DNA of 64,000 bases, taken from NCBI RefSeq assembly GCF_001426265.1, contig NZ_LMDG01000001.1, positions 558,115 to 622,114 on the forward strand, in the 5' to 3' direction. The translations under genes and the position numbers were made by a program. The first letter of the stretch is position 1. Each line of letters opens with the position of its first letter. The notes beneath the pieces were generated by a model. The model was given only the letters and a program-made list of their open reading frames with translations. It was not told the DNA's origin and did no database searches. Below, in pieces: positions 55,441 to 64,000 of the stretch. The DNA comes from Rhizobium sp. Root1220. Its GTDB lineage: Bacteria; Pseudomonadota; Alphaproteobacteria; Rhizobiales; Rhizobiaceae.

Positions 55441-56659
55441 ATGCCGCTTCTGCTCAGCGCCGTTGACGACGGTCGTCGCGGATCTCGGATCGACGCCGTG
55501 GTCGAACTCCTTTCTGCCGGATGCGACGGCGATCGACAAGGAGCGTTCGTTTCCGCTCAAGGTGATGGTTTGCTCAGAGTGCTACCTGGTTCAGACGACC
55601 GAGACCGTTCCGGCGGATGAGATCTTCAATGCCGACTACGCCTACCTCTCCTCGTTCTCGACCAGCTGGCTCGAACATGCCAAGCGCTATGCGGAGATGA
55701 TGACCGAACGGTTCGATTTGACCTCGGACGCGTCGGTTGTCGAGGTCGCGTCGAACGACGGCTACCTGCTGCAATATTTCGCCGGCATGGGCATGTCCGT
55801 TCTCGGCGTGGAGCCGGCAGCGAATGCCGCGAAGATAGCCGAGAGCCGCGGTGTAGCGACCAAGGTGGCGTTCTTCGGCAAGGAGGCCGCCACGGCGCTG
55901 GTCGCAGGTGGCCTCCGCGCCGATTTGACGGCCGCGAACAACGTGCTGGCGCATGTGCCGGATATCGCCGACTTCGTCAGTGGGTTTGCGATCTTGCTGA
56001 AACCCGACGGCGTCTCGACGTTCGAGTTCCCCCATCTCTTGACAATGCTCGACGGGATTCAGTTCGACACGATCTATCATGAGCACTATTCCTATATGTC
56101 GCTTCTGGCAGTCGAGCGGATTTTCGAGGCCTGCGGGCTGAAGGTCTTCGATGTCGAGGAGATTCCGACGCATGGCGGGTCGCTACGTGTTTTCGCTCAG
56201 AAAACGGAGGGAATGCGAACTGTGACGGACCGCCTCATTGCGCTTCGTGAGAAGGAAGAACAGTTCGGCCTGAGGCGTATGGCGACATATGAGCGGTTCG
56301 GCCAGCGTATCGGCGCCGTTTGTGATGCATTCCGGAGTTTCCTTGCGCGCGCCAAGGCAGATGGAAAGACCGTTGCTGCCTATGGCGCCGCTGCAAAGGG
56401 CAACACGTTTCTCAATGTTTGTGGCGCGACCGCAGACGACATCACTTTCGTCGTCGACCGCAGCGACATAAAACAGGGAAAACTTCTGCCGGGGAGCCAC
56501 ATCCCGGTCTATGCGCCGAGCCACATCGACGTAGCAAAACCCGACTACATCGTCATCCTGCCGTGGAATTTGAAGGATGAGATCATCAAATCCAATTCGC
56601 AGATCAGAGCTTGGGGCGGCCAATTCGTGGTTGCGATTCCGACGCTGCATATTCTTTAG
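55430..56659 (+). CDS. NDP-sugar C-methyltransferase (TylC3/NovU type)
   Basis: 409 residues with the three parts of this family. Zinc-binding N-terminus: Cys5, Cys8, Cys48 and Cys51 (CRFC, CSEC). SAM-binding core: VVEVASNDGYLLQYFAG (about 104-120). Active site Glu218-His219 in EHYSYMS and PTHGGSLRVFAQ. The C-terminal domain holds GAAAKGNTFLNVCGA and the end motif VILPWNLKDEII. Relatives methylate C3 of 4-keto-6-deoxy sugars. Coupled to rfbG by an 11-bp overlap, it likely methylates the CDP-4-keto-6-deoxy sugar at C3 (inference). Confidence 0.92.
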   Translation: MSHECRFCSAPLTTVVADLGSTPWSNSFLPDATAIDKERSFPLKVMVCSECYLVQTTETVPADEIFNADYAYLSSFSTSWLEHAKRYAEMMTERFDLTSDASVVEVASNDGYLLQYFAGMGMSVLGVEPAANAAKIAESRGVATKVAFFGKEAATALVAGGLRADLTAANNVLAHVPDIADFVSGFAILLKPDGVSTFEFPHLLTMLDGIQFDTIYHEHYSYMSLLAVERIFEACGLKVFDVEEIPTHGGSLRVFAQKTEGMRTVTDRLIALREKEEQFGLRRMATYERFGQRIGAVCDAFRSFLARAKADGKTVAAYGAAAKGNTFLNVCGATADDITFVVDRSDIKQGKLLPGSHIPVYAPSHIDVAKPDYIVILPWNLKDEIIKSNSQIRAWGGQFVVAIPTLHIL

Positions 56660-57125
56660 GGCGACGCCTGTCGCCTGCTGTCGTCTATGCTGAGCCCGAC
56701 ATCAATCTCGTTTCGTATCCGGCTGCCAACAACGACTGCCGGACACGTGACATGAGCATTGCCGGGGCGGGGAGACGTTTGCCTTTGAAAACACACGGCG
56801 ATCCCGTATGCGACAGCAGATCCCCTCGTCGCGACACGCGACATCAAGGAGCGAGAATCAACTCATAGTTGCTTGTGCGGATCTTGGCTGAAAGTCGCAG
56901 ACGCTCACCAGAAGGGCTTTAACGGTTGTAGGGTGCGTGTCACCATTGCTTGGCCGGCTAAATCCTGCTCGTTTTCCTCCACTTGCCCAGCCGATACCGA
57001 AGCCTATTTTTGGGGCTTGCAACGTCAAACCTTTACGATAGGTTGCGCGTCGACCTGATATTGGCAGGTCGACCACGGGAACGAACGATTAAAAAAGCGC
57101 AAAGCTTAGAAAGGTGGCCTCCCCC
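56660..57125. other. Non-coding stretch upstream of the peptide-transport operon
   Basis: 466 bases with no convincing gene: open frames are short, without Shine-Dalgarno sequences or recognisable products. It must carry the promoter of the operon starting at 57126. Notable parts are the inverted repeat 57050-57074 and a weaker one, AACCT-N7-AGGTT, just before it (about 57030-57045). Confidence 0.6.
57050..57074. promoter_or_regulatory. Perfect inverted repeat upstream of the oligopeptide operon
   Basis: GTCGACCTG-ATATTGG-CAGGTCGAC: nine-bp arms with a seven-base spacer, 51 bases before the binding-protein start. It could be an operator or a leader hairpin. No U-run follows, so it is not a terminator. 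Confidence 0.5.
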
Positions 57126-58706
57126 ATGAACTTCTTCACAAAGCGATTCCTGGCCTCTGCAGTACTTGGCTCGCTGCTGGCCGTTTCGGCGCACGCAGCC
57201 ACAATCAATATTCACAATGGTGGCGATACGACATCGCTTGATCCGCAAAAAATCTCCGGCGACTGGGAAGATCGCATTGCCGGTGACATCTTCGAAGGCC
57301 TCGTAACGGAAGACGCCAAGGCCGACCCGATTCCTGGTCAGGCCGAAAGCTGGACCGTCTCGGACGACGGCCTCGTCTATACCTTCAAGCTGCGCGACGG
57401 GATTAAGTGGTCCGACGGCCAACCGGTAACAGCCGGCGACTTCGTTTTTGCCTTCCAGCGGCTCCTCGATCCGAAGAACGCTGCGGACTACGCCTATCTC
57501 CAGTTCACGATCAAGAACGCCGAGAAAATCAACAAGGGCGAGATTACCGATTTCAACCAGCTGGGCGTCAAGGCGATCGACGACAAGACGCTGGAGATCA
57601 CGCTCGAAAATCCGACCCCCTACTTCATCAACGCTCTGACGCACTACACGGCCTATCCGCTGCCGAAGCACGTCATCGACGCCAAGGGTGCTGATTGGGT
57701 CAAGATCGGCAACATCGTCACCAACGGTCCATACAAGCCGGTCGAATGGGTTCCCGGTTCGCACGTCACCACAGTCAAGAACGATCAATGGTACGGCGCC
57801 AAGGACCTGAAGATCGAAGGCGCGAAGTTCTTTACGCTTGAAGACCAGGAAGCCGCGCTGAAGCGCTACCGCGCCGGCGAATTCGACGTCCTGACGGACT
57901 TCCCGAAGGATCAGTACGAGTGGATCAAGACAAATCTGCCGGGCCAGGCGCACGTCGTGCCGTTCCTTGGCACCTACTATTACGTCGTGAACTCCACCAA
58001 GCCGCCCTTCAGCGACAAGCGCGTCCGCCAGGCGCTCTCAATGGCAGTGAACCGCGAAGTCATCGGTCCGAGCATTCTCGGTACCGGCGAGCTTCCGTCC
58101 TATTCCTGGGTTCCGCCAGGCACGGCGAACTACGGCGAGCCGGCTTACACCAGCTGGAAGGACCTGCCGTACAATGAGAAGGTGGCAGAAGCCAAGAAGC
58201 TGCTTACCGAAGCCGGTTTCGGCCCCGACCATCCTCTGAAGGCACAGCTGCGCTACAATACCAATGACAACCACAAGCGCATCGCGGTCGCGATCGCCTC
58301 CATGTGGAAGCCCCTCGGAGTTGAAGTCGAACTGTACAACACCGAGACCAAGGTCCACTATGACGAAATGCAGCGTGGCCAGGTTGAGATCGGCCGTGCT
58401 GGATGGCTTGCAGACTATGACGATCCGGACAACTTCCTGAGCCTGCTCGTCACCGGCGTCCCGAACAACTACGGTCGCTGGAGCAACGCGGAATACGACA
58501 AGATTGTCAAGGAAGGCAACAACACCAGGGATCTGAAGGCGCGCGCCGAAATCCTGAAGAAGGCCGAGCAAATCGCCCTCGACGAAAGCGCGGCAATTCC
58601 GATCTATTACTACGTCTCCGAAAACATCGTTTCTCCGAAGGTCCAGGGCTTCGAAGACAACGTTACGGACAAGCACCGCACACGCTGGCTGTCCTTCAAG
58701 GAATAA
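57126..58706 (+). CDS. oppA: Oligopeptide ABC transporter substrate-binding protein
   Basis: 526 residues. Signal peptide about 1-24 (ends SAHA), no lipobox, so it is a free periplasmic protein. SBP_bac_5 features are GGDTTSLDPQKISGDWEDRI, FKLRDGIKWSDGQPVTAGDF and KPPFSDKRVRQALSMAVNRE. A GAAAGGTGG sequence precedes the ATG. It is the first gene of a full oppABCDF-type operon; whether peptides or other compounds are carried is not certain. Confidence 0.92.
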   Translation: MNFFTKRFLASAVLGSLLAVSAHAATINIHNGGDTTSLDPQKISGDWEDRIAGDIFEGLVTEDAKADPIPGQAESWTVSDDGLVYTFKLRDGIKWSDGQPVTAGDFVFAFQRLLDPKNAADYAYLQFTIKNAEKINKGEITDFNQLGVKAIDDKTLEITLENPTPYFINALTHYTAYPLPKHVIDAKGADWVKIGNIVTNGPYKPVEWVPGSHVTTVKNDQWYGAKDLKIEGAKFFTLEDQEAALKRYRAGEFDVLTDFPKDQYEWIKTNLPGQAHVVPFLGTYYYVVNSTKPPFSDKRVRQALSMAVNREVIGPSILGTGELPSYSWVPPGTANYGEPAYTSWKDLPYNEKVAEAKKLLTEAGFGPDHPLKAQLRYNTNDNHKRIAVAIASMWKPLGVEVELYNTETKVHYDEMQRGQVEIGRAGWLADYDDPDNFLSLLVTGVPNNYGRWSNAEYDKIVKEGNNTRDLKARAEILKKAEQIALDESAAIPIYYYVSENIVSPKVQGFEDNVTDKHRTRWLSFKE

Positions 58707-58715
58707 GGCCCAAAG

Positions 58716-58742
58716 GCTCTTCCCGGCACCGTCGGGAAGAGC
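58716..58742 (+). repeat. Perfect hairpin in the oppA-oppB spacer
   Basis: GCTCTTCCCG-GCACCGT-CGGGAAGAGC: ten-bp stem, seven-base loop, in the 48-base gap after the binding-protein gene. Hairpins at this position commonly protect the upstream mRNA and raise binding-protein levels above the membrane subunits. No U-run follows. Confidence 0.7.
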
Positions 58743-58754
58743 TGGCTCACGATC

Positions 58755-59678
58755 ATGATCAAATACGCACTCCGTCGATTGCTGTCGACAATCCCCGTCT
58801 TGTGGATTGCCGTAACAGTGTGCTTTTTCATTTTGCGCCTTGCCCCCGGCGGCCCTTTCGATGGCGAAAGGCCATTGCCGCCGGCAGTCATGAAGAACCT
58901 CGCGGCCCACTACAATCTCGACAAGCCGCTGGTTGAGCAGTACGTCATCTACGTCGGCGACCTGCTGAAAGGCGACCTCGGGCCCTCCTTTGCCAGTGAG
59001 GACTTCACAGTCACGCAGCAGATCATGATCGGCCTGCCCTACACCTTCACGATCGGCTCGGCAGCCTTCCTGCTTGCCATCGTCGTCGGCGTGGCAGCAG
59101 GCTGTCTCGGGGCGCTCTATCAGAACAAGGCGCCGGACTATTGGCTTGGCAGCATGGTGCTTGTGGGGGTCGTGCTCCCGAACTTCCTTATTGCCCCGAT
59201 CCTGCAACTCGTGTTCGGCATCCATCTCGGCTGGCTGCCGGTCGGCGGGTGGGGCAACGGCTCCATCAAGTATCTCATCCTGCCGGTTATTGTTCTGGCG
59301 CTGCCGCATGCGGGGCGCATCTCCCGCATCACCCGTGGTTCGATGATCGAGGTCATGAGCCAGAACTTCATACGCACGGCTCGGGCCAAGGGCATCGGCC
59401 CGCGCCTCACCGTCATGCGCCACGCGCTGAAACCCGCCATGATGCCGGTCGTCTCCTATCTCGGGCCGGCAGCAAGTTACCTTCTCACCGGCTCGCTGGT
59501 CGTCGAAAGCATCTTCGGATTGCCCGGCATCGGCCGCTATTTCATCAACGCAGCGCTGAACCGCGACTACGGCATGGTTCTCGGCACGGTCATCTTCTAC
59601 ATGGTGCTGATCGTATTCCTGAACCTTCTCGTTGACATCGCCTATGCGTGGCTCGATCCGAAAGTGAGAACCAGATGA
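58755..59678 (+). CDS. oppB: Oligopeptide ABC transporter permease OppB
   Basis: 307 residues. The first membrane span (about 9-29) is followed by LAPGGPFDGERPLPPAVMKN and YNLDKPLVEQYVIYVGDLLK, the OppB-type opening. The EAA loop appears near 195-225 (FIRTARAKGIGPRLTVMRHA). Its stop overlaps the oppC start (ATGA). Confidence 0.95.
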   Translation: MIKYALRRLLSTIPVLWIAVTVCFFILRLAPGGPFDGERPLPPAVMKNLAAHYNLDKPLVEQYVIYVGDLLKGDLGPSFASEDFTVTQQIMIGLPYTFTIGSAAFLLAIVVGVAAGCLGALYQNKAPDYWLGSMVLVGVVLPNFLIAPILQLVFGIHLGWLPVGGWGNGSIKYLILPVIVLALPHAGRISRITRGSMIEVMSQNFIRTARAKGIGPRLTVMRHALKPAMMPVVSYLGPAASYLLTGSLVVESIFGLPGIGRYFINAALNRDYGMVLGTVIFYMVLIVFLNLLVDIAYAWLDPKVRTR

Positions 59679-60592
59679 TCCTCAACCCCGCAAAGAGGGA
59701 ATTGCTCGCGGCAGAGCTGCTGGAGGCCGAAGGCCTCGCACCGGAAGGACGCTCGCTGACGAAGGACGCGCTTCGCCGTCTTTCGCGCAACAAGGCCGCC
59801 GTCGTCTCGATAGTCGTGTTGGCGCTGCTTGTCCTCGCCGCATTCCTCGGCCCCTGGTTCATTCCTTTCGGCTACGAGGATCCGGATTGGGCGGCCTTCC
59901 GCGTGCCGCCATCCATTGAGAGCGGCCACTACTTCGGCACTGATCCGAATGGTCGCGACCTGCTTGCCCGGGTGCTCTACGGCACCCGCGTCTCGCTCGC
60001 CGTGGCGGTGACCGCAACCCTTGTCTCCGTGGTCATCGGCGTGCTTTACGGCGCCATCTCCGGTTATCTCGGCGGCAAGGTGGACGCCGTCATGATGCGC
60101 TTCGTCGACATCATGTACGCCCTGCCATATATCCTTTTCGTCATCCTGCTGATGGTGATCTTCGGACGCAACGTCTACCTGCTCTTCGCGGCGATCGGTG
60201 CGTTGGAATGGCTGACCATGGCCCGCATCGTGCGCGGCCAGACGCTGTCCATCAAGCAGCGCGAGTTCATCGAAGCGGCCCGCGCGTCCGGCCAGAAGCC
60301 GTTCAAGATCATCATCAAGCACGTCATTCCCAACCTCGTCGGCCCGGTGGTGATCTTCGCTGCACTGACCGTTCCGGAGATCATCGCGACCGAAAGCTTC
60401 CTTTCCTATCTCGGTTTCGGCGTTCAGGAACCGTTGACCTCACTCGGCACGCTGATCGCTGAAGGAAGCAACGCGATGGAAAGCATGCCGTGGCTGCTGG
60501 TCTTCCCGGCAATCTTCCTCGTCGCACTGCTGCTCAGCCTGCTCTTCATCGGCGACGGCCTGCGCGACGCGTTCGACCCGAGGGACCGCTGA
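59675..60592 (+). CDS. oppC: Oligopeptide ABC transporter permease OppC
   Basis: 305 residues from the ATG at 59675. It has a long cytoplasmic N-terminus (about 1-38) typical of OppC, then RNKAAVVSIVVLALLVLAAF as first span, FGTDPNGRDLLARVLYGTRV, and the EAA loop (FIEAARASGQKPFKIIIKHV, about 210-229). Pairs with OppB to form the membrane channel. Confidence 0.95.
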   Translation: MILNPAKRELLAAELLEAEGLAPEGRSLTKDALRRLSRNKAAVVSIVVLALLVLAAFLGPWFIPFGYEDPDWAAFRVPPSIESGHYFGTDPNGRDLLARVLYGTRVSLAVAVTATLVSVVIGVLYGAISGYLGGKVDAVMMRFVDIMYALPYILFVILLMVIFGRNVYLLFAAIGALEWLTMARIVRGQTLSIKQREFIEAARASGQKPFKIIIKHVIPNLVGPVVIFAALTVPEIIATESFLSYLGFGVQEPLTSLGTLIAEGSNAMESMPWLLVFPAIFLVALLLSLLFIGDGLRDAFDPRDR

Positions 60593-60593
60593 C

Positions 60594-61593
60594 ATGTCCC
60601 AGCAAACAACAAACGATGCCCTTCTCGAACTGAAGGACTACTCGATCACCTTCGACACGCCGGATGGGCAGGTGAAGGCGGTTTCGAACATGAACCTGTC
60701 GATCAAGCGCGGCGAACGCGTTGCGATTGTCGGTGAATCTGGATCGGGCAAGAGCCAGACATTCCTTGGCATCATGGGCCTCCTCGCCAAGAACGGAAAG
60801 ACCACCGGCAAGGCGCTGCTGGGAGGTAAGGACGTGCTTGCGCTCAAGCCACGGGAACTCGACCAAGTTCGCGGCAAGGACATGGCCATGGTGTTCCAGG
60901 ACCCCATGACCGCCTTGAATCCGTCCCTGAGGATCTCGCGGCAGCTCACGGAACAGCTTGAGGTTCATCGCGGCTTCACGGCACGCGCCGCGTCTGCGGA
61001 AGCGCTCGACATGCTGAAGCGGGTCGGCATTCCCGATCCCGCCCGGCGCTTCAGCCTTTATCCGCACGAGCTTTCCGGCGGCATGCGCCAGCGCATCGTT
61101 ATCGCCATGGCATTGCTGACGAAGCCGAAATTGCTGATCGCCGACGAGCCGACAACGGCGCTCGACGTGACAATCCAGGCACAGATCCTCGACCTCTTCA
61201 ACGATCTCACGGCCGAGATGAATACGGCGCTGGTGATGATCACCCACGATCTCGGCGTCGTAGCCGGTCTCGCAGACCGCGTCGCCGTGATGTATGCCGG
61301 ACGGATCGTCGAGGAGGCGCCGGTTGACGAACTCTTCGACAATCCCGCGCATCCCTATACGACGGCCCTGCATGCCTCAATCCCGAGGCCCGACCAGGAT
61401 GTCGACCAGTTGGCTGTCATCCCAGGCCGACCGCCGAACCTGCAGCACCTGCCAAAAGGCTGCAGCTTTTCGCCGCGCTGTCCGATGGTCCAGAACGACT
61501 GCATCGATGCATCCCCACGGCTCGACATGCTCGCACCGCGCCATGCGGCGGCCTGCTTCCATCCCTTCCCGCGCCTCGAGGAGGTTCTGAACA

Positions 61594-61601
<8 letters not shown>
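60594..61601 (+). CDS. oppD: Oligopeptide ABC transporter ATP-binding protein OppD
   Basis: 335 residues. Walker A VGESGSGKSQTFLGIMG (about 46-62), signature LSGGMRQRIVIAMALLTKP (about 160-178) and Walker B LLIADEPTTALDV (about 179-191). The C-terminal oligopeptide-transport domain has IPGRPPNLQHLPKGCSFSPR and CP with a cysteine cluster. It overlaps oppF by 8 bp. Confidence 0.96.
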
Positions 61602-62577
<976 letters not shown>

Positions 62578-62738
62578 CCGTTCTTCGGCGGACGGCAGCC
62601 GAGCACCAGGCGCTCCGAACAGAATGCATGGTGATGGCGGGACCATGATCTGGCCGTCACACGGTGGTGAATTTAACTCTTTGTGGATGCTCTACGGCCG
62701 TTGAACCGTGGCTTTAGCCTGCCGATTGGCCGTGTCGA

Positions 62739-63560
62739 TCAGCGGTCGAACAGATTTTGCCATTGCTTTTCACCGATCAGGCAGTCGGCGGCTGACTGGC
62801 TTCCGGCAGCTTTTTGCACCGTCTCCGGCCCAGGGAGGCCGCTGATCTCCATCACAAGCTTGCGCCGCACGGCGACGGCAAAGTCTTCGATCTTATGCAC
62901 CGGCAACACAAACGCGCCAGGCCCCCCAATCACGCAATCCGCATAATATCGGTCGAGCCCACCCGGCGTATCGGAAGGTCTCAACATGATCGCCAGACCA
63001 TTGACAACGAGCCCCGCGGCAAGCGCCTTGTCCCTTGCCGGCAATATCGGCTCCCCGGAATTGTTTGGTCCATCGCCGGAGATGTCGATCACCTTTCGTC
63101 TGCCGACATAAGGACTGGCCGCAATCATGCCGGCGCCTTGGCTCACGGCTGTGGAAATCGATGTCCGGCGTTGCGTGGTGATCGGGCGGGCTTCAAGCTT
63201 GTCGGCAAAATCGAGTGCATCCTGCTGCGTCTCGATGACGTGCCAGGCGATCACTGATTCCGGTACGACGTGTCCTGCCCATTCGAAATAGCTGATAGCA
63301 ATGCGGCCGGAGAGGCCATTTTTCACGGCTCCGAGGAACTCCGGATGCTTGAGCGCCTCGACATAGCCTTCGCGCTGGATGCCAACTTCCTCATGATCCA
63401 TGGAACGGGACGTATCGACGGCAAGCACCAGCGAAACATCGACCTCGTCCCCGCCTTGATCCGGCAACGTCGCGGCGACACCGGACAGGCTCATGAGCAC
63501 TGCAAACGTCGTAAACATCGAACAGACCCGCTTTGATCGGCGGGATGAACTGTACCACAC
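62739..63560 (-). CDS. DUF1194 (von Willebrand A-like) exported protein
   Basis: 273 residues from a GTG at 63560, which gives a signal peptide with basic start (SSRRSKRVC) and hydrophobic core to about 33; the ATG at 63518 is an alternative. DUF1194 features: VDVSLVLAVDTSRSMDHEEV with a MIDAS-like DxSxS, AISYFEWAG, RTSISTAVSQGAGMI and VIDISGDGPNNSGEP. Its function is unknown; VWA-type proteins often mediate metal-dependent protein contacts. Convergent with the opp operon. Confidence 0.85.
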   Translation of the reverse strand: MWYSSSRRSKRVCSMFTTFAVLMSLSGVAATLPDQGGDEVDVSLVLAVDTSRSMDHEEVGIQREGYVEALKHPEFLGAVKNGLSGRIAISYFEWAGHVVPESVIAWHVIETQQDALDFADKLEARPITTQRRTSISTAVSQGAGMIAASPYVGRRKVIDISGDGPNNSGEPILPARDKALAAGLVVNGLAIMLRPSDTPGGLDRYYADCVIGGPGAFVLPVHKIEDFAVAVRRKLVMEISGLPGPETVQKAAGSQSAADCLIGEKQWQNLFDR

Positions 63561-63758
63561 CCGACTATGGCGACGACACTCTGCCTGACGCCGCGCTTCA
63601 ATTTCCAGTGATCGCGGTGGTCACCCGACAAACACGTTTTATCTGAGCATGCCTCAATGGTCGGACAATCAGCGGCGAGACCGCCCGCACGCAAGAACGC
63701 TCGTCGGTTTGTCGAGGAGCTCTTGGATTGGCTGGAATTTGCTGTTTGCGAGAAAGGT

Positions 63759-63835
<77 letters not shown>

Positions 63836-63842
63836 TCCAGCG

Positions 63843-63928
63843 CATTCGGCTTTGCCGAATGTCGCGGCTACGTCAACGCTTTGCGTTGCCGGATTTCTGC
63901 CGGAGCAAAACCCTTTGGTTTTGTCTCC
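63843..63928. repeat. Three tandem stem-loops with related loops
   Basis: CATTCGGC-TTT-GCCGAATG (63843-63861), CAACGC-TTT-GCGTTG (63874-63888) and CAAAACC-CTTT-GGTTTTG (63906-63923, extended by GGAG/CTCC to 63902-63928). They lie upstream of the tRNA on its strand, probably in the 5S-tRNA spacer, where processing hairpins are expected. Confidence 0.6.
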
Positions 63929-63972
63929 TGTAAGGTTCTGTTCTGCCGAATCTATCCGACCCTTATAACACG

Positions 63973-63998
63973 AAAGGACCGCTTTAGGCGGCCCTTTT
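63973..63998. terminator. Terminator-like hairpin at the window end
   Basis: AAAGGACCGC-TTTA-GGCGGCCCTTT, with one mismatch, followed by TT and then G at the end. In plus orientation it looks like a terminator; in the minus direction it would be another hairpin of the operon spacer. Direction is uncertain because the window ends here. Confidence 0.4.
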
Positions 63999-64000
63999 TG

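Noticed and set aside
58038..59423. Minus-strand ORF of 461 codons
   Set aside because: Antisense to oppA and oppB; rich in His, Arg and Asp as expected for a shadow frame.

Overview
The window looks like chromosomal DNA from an alphaproteobacterium of the Rhizobiaceae (Sinorhizobium/Ensifer, Rhizobium or Agrobacterium type). The evidence is the high GC content, the irr-fabA-fabB-fabI arrangement, the rimP-nusA-ylxR-infB-rbfA-truB-rpsO-pnp cluster, the small SRP RNA gene beside dnaX, and an initiator tRNA whose sequence is typical of this group. Most of the window is housekeeping core. There is no insertion sequence, phage gene or CRISPR array.

Layout. 1-3954: the end of a peptide-type ABC importer (binding protein, two permeases) followed by an amidase. 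3947-10553: NlpC/P60 hydrolase, MarR regulator, M17 aminopeptidase, a TPR lipoprotein and small KTSC, DUF982, DUF1275, YdcF and exported proteins. 10678-15715: TRIC-type channel, the iron regulator Irr divergent from fabA-fabB-fabI, and an RsmC-like methyltransferase. 15791-25898 (minus): the translation/transcription super-operon, with an attenuator-like terminator in front of rimP and hairpins at several junctions. 26109-37266: MFS exporter, lytic transglycosylase, recR, MOSC protein, ybaB, dnaX, SRP RNA, HIT protein, nudC, a WYL regulator with a likely operator and VOC-protein target, pheA and kdsB. 37419-44530: cytochrome c (CycM type), AEC transporter, adenosine kinase, SH3 protein, hydroxyacid dehydrogenase, GNAT, MoeB/ThiF and recF. 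44794-50653: LssY-C protein, NADP-binding oxidoreductase, truncated haemoglobin, GNAT, XRE-cupin regulator, lepA and a GFA protein.

50747-56659 is the most accessory-looking part: a sugar-nucleotide module (3,5-epimerase, PLP aminotransferase, PglD-like acyltransferase, glucose-1-phosphate cytidylyltransferase, CDP-glucose 4,6-dehydratase, sugar C-methyltransferase). Read together, these genes predict a CDP-linked 3-C-methyl-4-acylamido-4,6-dideoxyhexose. No glycosyltransferase or ketoreductase is present locally. 57126-62577 is a complete five-gene oligopeptide ABC operon with a hairpin between the binding-protein and permease genes. The window closes with a DUF1194 protein, an initiator tRNA on the minus strand and a run of stem-loops, probably the distal end of an rRNA operon lying beyond the window.

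Coordinates use the start codon best supported by a Shine-Dalgarno sequence or by family length. Functions are assigned by reading motifs in the translations; no database search was run.
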